Shown: positions 6,917 to 16,000 of the stretch, piece by piece
How the letters are laid out: each line of letters starts with the position of its first letter
Position numbering within the stretch: the first letter of the stretch is position 1
Notes under the pieces: generated by a model
Databases searched by the model: none
What the model was told of the DNA's origin: nothing
Seen by the model: the letters and a program-made list of their open reading frames with translations, nothing else
NCBI GenBank assembly: GCA_903824295.1
Contig: CAIJWE010000080.1
Coordinates: 1-36,413 of the forward strand
Length of the DNA stretch: 36,413 nucleotides
Source of the DNA: an uncultured Chlorobiaceae bacterium
Lineage (GTDB): Bacteria; Bacteroidota; Chlorobiia; Chlorobiales; Chlorobiaceae
Direction: 5' to 3'
Made by a program: the position numbers and the translations under genes

Positions 6917-7234
6917 TTACTGTTTCGGGGTTATAGCTGCTGTGATAGCTGCTGTAACCGCATTTCCTACGCTTTCCAAAAACTTTGTGGCTGTAGTGAC
7001 CGAACTGGTTGCCACTGTTCCTACAAGATCGAGAGAACTTTTGGCGACTGACCCTGCGAGATCGAGTGAATTGCTGGCGGTTGTTCCAGCGAGATTGATG
7101 CCGGACTGGACGATCGAATTTGCTGTTGAGATACCGCTGCCGACGGTTTCGGTCACAGCGTCAGCTACATTCTGGATTGGAGCACCGACCGCAATAAGGA
7201 GGTTGGTAAAAACGCCATTGTTTTCGTTTGCCAT
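6917..7234 (-). CDS. Small repetitive amphipathic protein, probable chlorosome envelope protein (Csm-like)
   Basis: A 105-residue protein, rich in Ala, Thr, Ser, Val and Gly, with no Cys or Trp. It starts MANENNGVFTNLLIAVGAPI. Residues 44-87 form 11-residue repeats: SGINLAGTTAS, NSLDLAGSVAK, SSLDLVGTVAT and a degenerate SSVTTATKFLE. The period suggests a long amphipathic helix lying on a lipid surface. It ends AAITPKQ, recalling the C-termini of chlorosome envelope proteins of the CsmB/CsmF and CsmC/CsmD groups of green sulfur bacteria. The neighbouring bciA supports a photosynthetic link. I cannot say which Csm member it is, and a phasin-like or other surface-coating protein remains possible. 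An in-frame stop close upstream fixes the ATG at 7234. Confidence 0.55.
   Translation of the reverse strand: MANENNGVFTNLLIAVGAPIQNVADAVTETVGSGISTANSIVQSGINLAGTTASNSLDLAGSVAKSSLDLVGTVATSSVTTATKFLESVGNAVTAAITAAITPKQ
7007..7105 (-). repeat. Three 33-bp tandem units coding the 11-residue repeats
   Basis: Three consecutive 33-base units within the Csm-like gene encode residues 44-54, 55-65 and 66-76. On the plus strand they share a GAGATCGAG-type core and diverge at third positions, so the repeat is old and kept by selection on protein. A fourth, degenerate unit may precede 7007 on the plus strand. Confidence 0.6.
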
Positions 7235-7600
7235 AGTCGTATGTGTTTATGTGATAATGGAAGTTGTGCTTGCAAAAATATGCCGGGATTTTTCCTCCGC
7301 CATGGATGAGTAAAATGGTATTGACTTCTCTATGCAGTTATCACGGTAAATATAATATAATTGTTCAAAGAAAAAGTGCTTCAGCCTTCAAATAATCCTT
7401 GACGGTCGAATCGGCATTAAAGATTCTCAATTGCCGATTGAGTCCCTATTGAAGTTAAAGGATTTGATAACCGGAAATAATGCCGTACTTTGATTTATAA
7501 CTTACGCAGCATTGGGCGTTGTAGCATTTTTTCAATGCGGGAAAGACTGAGCTGACACTGGCGATGTTGACTGCATGTGAACTGTAACCATTTCTGAACT
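7235..7600. promoter_or_regulatory. Gene-free interval between divergent csm-like gene and bciA, with an inverted repeat
   Basis: No credible gene is visible in this interval. It must hold the leftward promoter of the Csm-like gene and the rightward promoter of bciA. The clearest structure is an 8-base perfect inverted repeat, AATCGGCA at 7409-7416 and TGCCGATT at 7432-7439, with a 15-base loop. It could be an operator or an RNA hairpin. An A/T-rich stretch lies at about 7349-7362. I could not assign -35/-10 boxes with confidence. The rest shows nothing recognisable. Confidence 0.35.
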
Positions 7601-8623
7601 GTGAATACTTCATTACACCCTACCGTGAGTCGTCCAGAACGTGTTTTTGTTGTTGGTGCTACCGGCTATATCGGCAAATTTGTTGTTCGTGAACTGGTTG
7701 CCAGAGGATATGAGGTGGTGAGTTTTGCCCGTGAGCGTTCAGGTGTTGGCTCAAAGACGAGGGCGGGGGAGACCTGCTCCCAGTTAAAGGGTTCCGAGGT
7801 ACGTTTTGGTGATGTGAGCAGCATGGATTCACTGATGAAGCGAGGCATCCGGGGCGAGCATTTTGATGTGGTGGTTTCGTGCCTCACCTCTCGTAATGGG
7901 GGAGTGAAGGATTCGTGGAATATCGACTATCAGGCAACTCGCAATGCGCTTGATGCTGGCAAGGCTGCCGGAGCGACGCATTTTGTATTGCTTTCTGCGA
8001 TATGCGTCCAGAAGCCGTTGCTTGAATTCCAGAGAGCAAAGCTGAAATTTGAGGAGGAGTTGAAGGTGTCAGGGCTTGCCTGGTCGATTGTCCGCCCGAC
8101 GGCTTTTTTCAAGTCTATTGCAGGTCAAGTTGAATCGCTTAAAAAGGGGAAGCCCTATGTCATGTTCGGTGATGGCGAACTGACCGCCTGCAAACCGATC
8201 AGCGAAGCGGATCTGGCCCGTTTTATTGCTGATTGCCTCGAAGATCCGGCAAAGAAAAATAAAATACTCCCTGTCGGAGGACCGGGAAAGGCGATTACAC
8301 CGAGGGAGCAGGGTACGATGCTTTTTGAGCTTCTCGGCTCTCCCCCCAGGTTCAAAAAGATGCCGATTCAGATGTTTGATGTGATCATTCCTCTGTTGAG
8401 CCTGCTCGCAAAGATTTTTCCTAAATTGCGGGACAAGGCTGAGTTTGCCCGTATCGGGAAGTATTATTGCTCGGAGTCAATGCTGGTGCTTGATCCCGAG
8501 ACCGGAAAATATGATGCCGCTATGACGCCTTCATACGGCAGCGATACCCTGCGTGATTTCTATAGACGTGTGCTCAAAGAGGGTATTTCGGGTCAAGAGC
8601 TTGGTGAGCATTCAATGTTCTGA
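7601..8623 (+). CDS. bciA: Divinyl (proto)chlorophyllide a 8-vinyl reductase, BciA type
   Basis: A 340-residue atypical short-chain dehydrogenase. It reduces the C8 vinyl group of divinyl (proto)chlorophyllide to ethyl, using NADPH, on the way to bacteriochlorophyll. The Rossmann motif [19 protein letters not shown] is near residue 19. Family segments follow: [22 protein letters not shown] in pieces, [19 protein letters not shown], and [12 protein letters not shown] with its substrate-side region. The C-terminal [21 protein letters not shown] is typical of BciA and plant DVR. The start is GTG at 7601 with no strong ribosome binding site; the first ten residues precede the conserved RVFVVGATG. 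The gene stands alone, read away from the Csm-like gene. Confidence 0.92.
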   Translation: MNTSLHPTVSRPERVFVVGATGYIGKFVVRELVARGYEVVSFARERSGVGSKTRAGETCSQLKGSEVRFGDVSSMDSLMKRGIRGEHFDVVVSCLTSRNGGVKDSWNIDYQATRNALDAGKAAGATHFVLLSAICVQKPLLEFQRAKLKFEEELKVSGLAWSIVRPTAFFKSIAGQVESLKKGKPYVMFGDGELTACKPISEADLARFIADCLEDPAKKNKILPVGGPGKAITPREQGTMLFELLGSPPRFKKMPIQMFDVIIPLLSLLAKIFPKLRDKAEFARIGKYYCSESMLVLDPETGKYDAAMTPSYGSDTLRDFYRRVLKEGISGQELGEHSMF

Positions 8624-8758
8624 TGTCGGTAAATGCATTTTGTTCCGGGGGGCTGTGACGTTTTTTTGACTGAAATGGTTCCTGTGTAATTTTTGTTGTA
8701 TCATACAGATGCTTGTCGCGATGGTTTCGAGGTAACTTCAAGAAAAGGAGCTGATGTT

Positions 8759-9526
8759 ATGTTTGAATTGAATGTCACTGTTCTTCTGCTGATTGTTGTT
8801 TTTTTGATGTCGTCGGTAAAAATACTCAGGGAGTATGAGCGGGCGGTTGTTTTTCGTCTTGGCCGGATTATTGGAGCAAAAGGTCCCGGTGTTATTATTC
8901 TGATTCCGGGGATTGATAAAATGGTGCGGGTTGACCTTCGTACGGTAACGCTTGATGTTCCTCCGCAGGATATTATTACTCGCGATAACGTTTCGGTGAA
9001 GGTGAGCGCGGTGGTCTATTTCCGTGTGCTTGATGCAATAAAGGCGATTGTTGATGTTGCGGATTTTCACTTTGCAACCTCCCAGCTTGCCCAGACGACG
9101 CTTCGCAGTGTGTGCGGCCAGGGTGAGCTTGACAATCTGCTTGCGGAGCGCGATGAAATCAATGACCGGATTCAGGCCATTCTCGACAAGGATACCGAAC
9201 CCTGGGGGGTTAAGGTCAGCAAGGTGGAGGTGAAGGAGATCGACCTTCCCGAAGGGATGCGCCGGGCAATGGCCAAGCAGGCTGAGGCTGAGCGCGAACG
9301 CCGTTCGGCAATCATTAATGCCGAGGGGGAGTTTCAGGCGGCACAGCGTCTTGCTGATGCAGCAACAATTATTTCAGGCTCTCCTGCTGCCTTGCAACTT
9401 CGTTATCTGCAGACGCTGAAGGATATCGCTGCAGAGAACAACTCTACAACCGTTTTTCCAATACCAATTGATCTGTTCAGACCCTTTTTTGAAAACAGAC
9501 CACCCTCGTCGTCTCAGGCAACCTAA
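8759..9526 (+). CDS. Slipin/stomatin-family (SPFH/band 7) membrane protein
   Basis: A 255-residue slipin. Residues 1-20 form a single hydrophobic anchor ([15 protein letters not shown]). The band 7 domain follows, from [21 protein letters not shown] through [26 protein letters not shown] charged helical stretch ([21 protein letters not shown]) comes next, then the short C-terminal PFFENRPP tail. Such proteins oligomerise on the membrane and often partner an NfeD-type protein, but none is adjacent. The frame opens upstream at 8693. The ATG at 8759 is chosen for AAAGGAG at 8744-8750 with eight-base spacing. The universal stress protein gene follows 12 bases later, probably in one operon. Confidence 0.9.
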   Translation: MFELNVTVLLLIVVFLMSSVKILREYERAVVFRLGRIIGAKGPGVIILIPGIDKMVRVDLRTVTLDVPPQDIITRDNVSVKVSAVVYFRVLDAIKAIVDVADFHFATSQLAQTTLRSVCGQGELDNLLAERDEINDRIQAILDKDTEPWGVKVSKVEVKEIDLPEGMRRAMAKQAEAERERRSAIINAEGEFQAAQRLADAATIISGSPAALQLRYLQTLKDIAAENNSTTVFPIPIDLFRPFFENRPPSSSQAT

Positions 9527-9538
9527 ACTATTTCGATC

Positions 9539-9997
9539 ATGTTCAAGATTAATACCATTCTTTGTCCTGTCGATTTTTCTGATGCTTCCCGCAAGGCGGT
9601 GCAGTATGCGAAAGAGTTTGCAGCAGGCATGGGTGCCTCAGTCCATCTTTTGAATGTTGTGGAGCCGAGGCCGATGGCGGTTGACATTACGCTCAATTAT
9701 GTGCCGCTTGAAGAGGATCTGGAAAAAGCCGCAATAGAGGATCTCAAGCTTATTTTGCAGGAACTCACTCAAGCAGGTCTCAAGGCTGAGTGCTCAATTG
9801 AGTTTGGCAATCCTTCTGACGTGATCCTTGAGAAAGCCGATGAACTTGATGTCAATCTGGTCATTATGGGTTCCCATGGTAAAAAGGGGTTGAGCCGCTT
9901 TATTATGGGAAGTGTTGCCGAGACGGTTGTGCGCAAGGCCAATTGCCCGGTGCTTATTGTCAAGAGTGAAGAGAAGGAGTTTATTGGCGACGAGTGA
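9539..9997 (+). CDS. Universal stress protein (UspA family)
   Basis: A 152-residue single-domain Usp. The N-terminal ILCPVDFSDASRKAVQYA and the ATP-binding loop GSHGKKGLSRFIMGSVAE, a G-x2-G-x9-G-S pattern, indicate the nucleotide-binding subclass. VVRKANCPVLIVK closes the domain. It follows the slipin gene by 12 bases. A GTG within its stop region (9994) opens the frame of the large glycosyltransferase gene, so the two may be coupled. Confidence 0.92.
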   Translation: MFKINTILCPVDFSDASRKAVQYAKEFAAGMGASVHLLNVVEPRPMAVDITLNYVPLEEDLEKAAIEDLKLILQELTQAGLKAECSIEFGNPSDVILEKADELDVNLVIMGSHGKKGLSRFIMGSVAETVVRKANCPVLIVKSEEKEFIGDE

Positions 9998-10029
9998 GGT
10001 TCGTAGAGCTCAAGCTTAGAGACCATTCC

Positions 10030-13000
10030 ATGAAAAAAGGTAAAAGAAATGCTCGACGGGTTGCTCTGAAGCCAGGCGAGGCAAGTGCTTACTTTGTTCG
10101 TGGCAATCAACTCTATGAGCTGAAGCAATATGAAGCCGCTATTTCCACTTATGACCGTGCGATTGCTATAAAGCCAGATTTTGCAGAAGCCTATAGCAAT
10201 CGCGGTGTTGCGCTCTATGAGCTCCAGCAATATGAAGCCGCCGTAGAGAGTTATGACCGGGCTATTGCGCTGAAGCCAGATTATGCAGAGGCTTATAGTA
10301 ATCGTGGTAATGCTCTGCAAGAGCTCCGGCAATATGAAGCTGCCGTGGTGAGTTGTGACCGAGCAATTTCGCTAAAGCCTTATTATACAGAAGCCTGGAA
10401 CAATCGCGGTATTGCGCTTTATGAGCTGAAGCAGTATGACGCTGCGGTAGCGAGTTATGATCGTGCGATTGCCCTGAAGCCCGACTACGCATTGGCTCAC
10501 TACAATCGTGGCAATACACTCTATGGGCTGAAGCAGTATGAAGCTGCTGTAGCAAGTTATGACCGTGCGATTGCCCTGAAGCCGGATTATGCAGAAGCCT
10601 GCAGTAATCGTGGTAATGTACTTAAAGAACTTCAGGAATATGAAGCTGCGGTAGCGAGTTATGACTGTGCGATTGCTATAAAGCCAGATTTCGCAGGGGC
10701 TTACAGTAATCGGGGCATTGCGCTCTATGAGCTGAAGCAGTATGAAGCAGCCCTGGCGAGTTATGACCGGGCTCTTTTGTTGAAGCCGGACTGTGCAAAG
10801 AGTTTCTATAGTCGAGGCAATGCGCTTCAGGAACTCAAGCAATATGAAGCGGCAGTAGCGAGTTATGATCGGGCAGTTACGCTGAAGCCGGACGATGCAG
10901 AAGCTTTCAACAATCGTGGCAATGCGCTCTATGAGCTCCAGCAATATGAAGCTGCAGTAGCGAGTTATGATCGGGCTATTATGCTGAAGCCGGGCTACAC
11001 AGACGCATACTACAATCGTGGCAATACAATTGTGGAACTTCAGCAATATGAAGCAGCTCTATCAAGTTATGGACGGGCAATATCGTTGCAGCCTGACTAT
11101 GATTTTCGGTTTGGACTGTGGCTTCATACCAAGATGAAGATAGGTGACTGGAGCTCGTTCGATCAAGGCGTACAACAACTTTCAGAAAAAATAGAGCAGA
11201 ACAAAAAAGCATCATCTCCATTTCATCTTCTTGCTCTGATTGATTCTCCCGCTTTGCACAAACAAGCCGTAGAGATGTTTGCGCATGAAAAATTCCCTTC
11301 AACACAGCTTCTGCCAGCAATTTCCAGGCATCTTCGACATAAAAAAATTCGCATCGGCTACTTCTCTGCTGACTATCGTAATCATCCAGTGATGTACTTG
11401 ATGGCAGAGTTGTTGGAAAAGCATGACAGAGAGGCTTTTGAAGTTATTGCATTTTCGTTTGGCCCAAACGGAGATGATGAAATGAAAAAAAGGGCTATGG
11501 CTGCGGTTGACCGTTTTATTGATGTGCGCAACCTCTCGGATATCGATGTTGCAACTCTTTCCAGAAGTCTTGAGATTGATATTGCCATAGATCTGGGAGG
11601 ATTTACTGGTCATGGCCGTACCGGAATATTTGCTTTACGGGCTGCACCGATACAGGCCAGTTACATAGGATATCTTGGTACCATGGGAGCTGACTATATC
11701 GATTATCTGATAGCAGATTCCACGATTATTCCCGAGGAGAGCCGGCAGCACTATTGCGAAAAAATAGTTTATTTGCCGAGTTATCAGGTAAACGATACCA
11801 AACGCCGTATTGCCGACAGGATTTTTACCCGTGAGGAGTGCGGATTGCCGGAGAGGGGATTTGTTTTCTGCTGTTTCAACAATATCTATAAGATTACGCC
11901 AGGAGCCTTTGACGGATGGATGCGCATCCTTCATCGGGTAGAAAACAGCGTTTTGTTCTTGTGTGTGGATAATGATTCAGCAATTGCCAACTTGAAGAAA
12001 GAGGCTGAGTCAAGGGGAGTAAGAGGGGACCGGCTCATTTTCGCCCGGCGTTTACCTTTGGCCGAATATTTGGCAAGGTATCGTGTTGCCGATCTTTTTC
12101 TGGATACCCGCCCCTATAATGCCGGTGCAACAGCAAGTGATGCCTTGTGGGCGGGATTGCCTGTGTTGACATTGTGTGGTGAGTCGTTTGCCAGCAGGGT
12201 AGCCGCAAGTCTGCTCCATGCGATTCAGTTACCGAAACTGATTACGGCAACACAGGAGGAGTATGAAACTCTGGCAGTTACACTGGCTCAGAACCCGGAA
12301 AAATTGTCAGCGATCCGCCAGAAACTTGAGAAAAACCGCCTTACAACGCCCCTGTTTGATACCAAACTCTTCACCCGGCATATCGAAGCGGCTTATACGG
12401 CAATGTATGAGCGCTATCAAAAAGAGCTGCCGCCTGAGCATATTATTGTGCCATCATCAGCAAATGGCGGGATAAAGCATCTTGAATCACCGGAAGCAGG
12501 GTCGGTAACTCCGTTCAGGAGTGATCATGCTCCGCTGTCGCAACAGACGGTGGTACAAAAACAGAATCACCATGAAAATGCTGTGGTGGGTAATGACCAT
12601 GCAATTGCTCTGAAGCCAGACGAGGCAACGGCTCACTTCGTCCGGGGCAATACGCTCTATGAGATCCAGCAATATGAAGCCGCTGTTGCCAGGTATGATT
12701 GGGCGATTGCCTTGAAGCCAGACTATGCAGCGGCTTACAGTAATCGTGGGGTTGCGCTCTATGAGCTCAAGCAATATGAAGCCGCCGTAGAGAGTTATGA
12801 CCGGGCTATTGCGCTGAAGCCAGATTATGCAGACGCATACAGCAACCGTGGTAATGCCCTCCAACAGATCAGGCAATATGATTCTGCTGTAGCAAGTTGT
12901 GATCGAGCTATTTCGCTGAAGCCTGATTATGCAGAAGCATGGAACAACCGAGGTATTGCGCTCTATGAGCTCAAGCAATACGAAGCCGCTGTGGCCAGTT

Positions 13001-16000
13001 ATGATCGGGCTATTATGCTGAAGCCGGACTATGCAAATGCTTACAGTAATCGAGGTAATGCCCTCCAGGAGATCGGGCAACATGAAGCTGCCGTGGCGAG
13101 TTATGATCGAGCCATTTCCCTGACGCCTTCTTATGCAAAAGCCTGGAATAACCGAGGTGCCGCATTTCAGGAACTCCAGCAATATGAAGCTGCCATAGCG
13201 AGTTATGAACGGGCGATATCGTTGAAGCCTGACTATGATTTTCTGTTTGGACAGTGGCTGCATACCAAGATGAAGATATGCGACTGGAGCTTGTTCGATC
13301 AAGGCGTACAACAGATTGCCGAAAAAATAGAGCTCCGCAAAAAAGCATCATCTCCATTTCCTCTTTTTGCACTGATTGATTCTCCCGCTTTGCACAAACA
13401 TGCAGCAGAAATTTTTGCCCACGAAAAATACCCGTCAACACCGCTTCTGCCAGCAATTTCCAAGCATCTACGACACAAAAAAATCCGTATTGGATACTAC
13501 TCGGAGGATTATTGTAATCATCCAGTGATGTACTTGATGGCTGAGTTGTTTGAAAAGCATGACAGAGAGGCGTTTGAGGTCATTGCATTTTCATTCGGTC
13601 CGGACAAAAAGGATGAGATGAGAAAAAGGGCTGAGGCTGCGTTTGACCGTTTTATTGATGTGCGCCACCTCTCAGATAGTGAAGTTGTGAATCTTTCCAG
13701 GAGCCTTGAGATTGATATTGCCATTGATTTGGTAGGATTCACTGGACATTGCCGTACTGGAATATTTGCTTTACGCTCGGCACCCATACAGGTCAACTAC
13801 CTGGGATATCCGGGAACAATGGGAATGGATTATCTCGATTATTTGATTGCTGATGCAACCCTGATACCAGAAAACATCAGGCAGCACTTTACTGAAAAGA
13901 TTGTCTCTCTTCCCGATAGTTATATGGCAAACCAGTCAAATCGTGAGGTTGCCGATAAGGTATTTACCCGTGAGGAGTGCGGATTGCCCGAGAAGGGTTT
14001 TATTTTTTGCTGTTTCAATAATAACTACAAAATCACACCAGCAACCTTTGACAGTTGGATGCGCATTCTCAAGAAGGTAAAAGAGAGTGTTCTCTGGCTC
14101 TCTGAGGACAACCCAAAAGCCGCAGAAAATTTGCGAGTGGAAGCTGTTAAACTGGGGGTTAATGCTGACAGACTGATTTTTGCAAAACGGGTGCCTCTTC
14201 TTGCAGAACACCTTGCACGGCACCGTCAGGCTGACCTGTTTCTCGACACCTATCCGTACAATGCACATACCACTGCAAGTGATGCGCTTTGGGCGGGATT
14301 GCCTGTATTGACATTGTGTGGTGAGTCGTTTGCCAGCAGGGTAGCCGCAAGTCTGCTGCATGCGATTCAGTTACCGGAACTGATTACGGCAACACAGGAG
14401 GAGTATGAAGCTCTGGCAGTTGCACTGGCTCAGAACCCGGAAAAATTGTCAGCGATTCGCCAGAAACTGGAGCACAACCGCCTCTCGACGCCCCTGTTTG
14501 ATACCAAACTCTTCACCCGGCATATCGAAGCGGCTTATACGGCAATGTATGAGCGATATCAAAAAGGGCTGCCGCCTGAGCATATTGTTGTGCCGTCATC
14601 AGCAAGTGGCGGGATAAAGCATCTTGAATCACCGGAAGCAGGGTTGGAGCAGGGTGCTTCTGTTGTATCGGCCCAAGCAACTCCGTTCAGGAGTGATCAT
14701 GCTCCGCTGTTGCAACAGCCGGTGACGCTCCATGAACTCAATCAAACGCAAGCGAAGTTTCAACAAGCCATTCGCTTGCATCAATCAGGTCAATTGGCAC
14801 AGGCACAACGGCTCTATGATGAGATATTGCAATTACAGCCACAGCATATTGACTCGTTACATCTTTCGGGCGTCGTTGCATCCCAGACAAAAAATTTTCA
14901 CAAGGCAGTTGAGTTGATTGGTAAAGCCATTGAACTCTGTCCGGATAATGCGGCATTTCACAATAATTACGGCAATACACTCAAAGAACTCCAGCAATAT
15001 GAAGCCGCTGTAGCGAGTTATGATCGTGCGATTTTGTTGAAGCCAGACTATGCAGAAGCCTGGAACAACCGAGGCGTTGCGCTCTATGAACTCCGGCAAT
15101 ATGAAGCTGTTATAGCGAGTTATGAGCGGGCAATATCGTTGAAACCCGACTATGATTTTCTGTTTGGACAGTGGCTGCACACCAAAATGAAGATATGCGA
15201 CTGGAGCTCGTTCGATCAAGGCGTACAACAGATTGCTGAAAAAATAGAGCTTCGCAAAAAAGCATCATCTCCATTTCTTCTCCTTGTGCTGATTGATTCT
15301 CCTGCTTTGCATAAAAAGGCCGCAGAGATTTTTGCCCATGAGAAATTCCCGTCAGTGTCGCTTCTTTCGGGAATTTCAAAGCGAGCACGCCACAAAAAAA
15401 TCCGTATCGGATACTACTCTGCAGACTATCATAACCATGCGACAGCATACCTGATGGCTGAGTTATTTGAAAAGCATGACAGAGAGAAGTTTGAGCTTCT
15501 TGCGTTTTCATTCGGCCCGGACATAGAGGACGAAATGAGAAAAAGGGTCGTCGTCGCTTTTGACCGTTTTCTTGATGTTCGATTACACTCCGACCGAGAG
15601 GTGGCGCTCCTCTCAAGGGAATTGGAAATCGATATTGCTGTTGACCTGAAAGGTTTTACCCAAAACTCCCGTACCGGCATATTTGCGTTTCGGGCAGCGC
15701 CGATACAGGTTAACTATCTCGGTTACCCGGGCACCATGGGTGCCGACTATATTGATTATCTCATCGCCGATGCGACTCTTATTCCTGAAGAGTATCGGAA
15801 GTACTACACTGAAAAAATCGTCTCTCTCCCCGACAGCTATCAGGTCAATGATGCAAAGCGTTGCATTGCAGAGTGGTACCCCACCCGCACCGAGTGCGGT
15901 CTGCCTGAAAAGGGCTTTGTTTTCTGCTGTTTCAACAATAACTACAAAATCACACCCGCAACCCTTGACAGTTGGATGCGGATTCTCAAGCGTGTAGAGG

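Noticed and set aside
10081-15153. Regular 102-base repeats that might suggest a CRISPR or satellite array
   Set aside because: The period is exactly three times 34 codons and each unit encodes a TPR. There are no unique spacers of CRISPR length, and the frame is open throughout.
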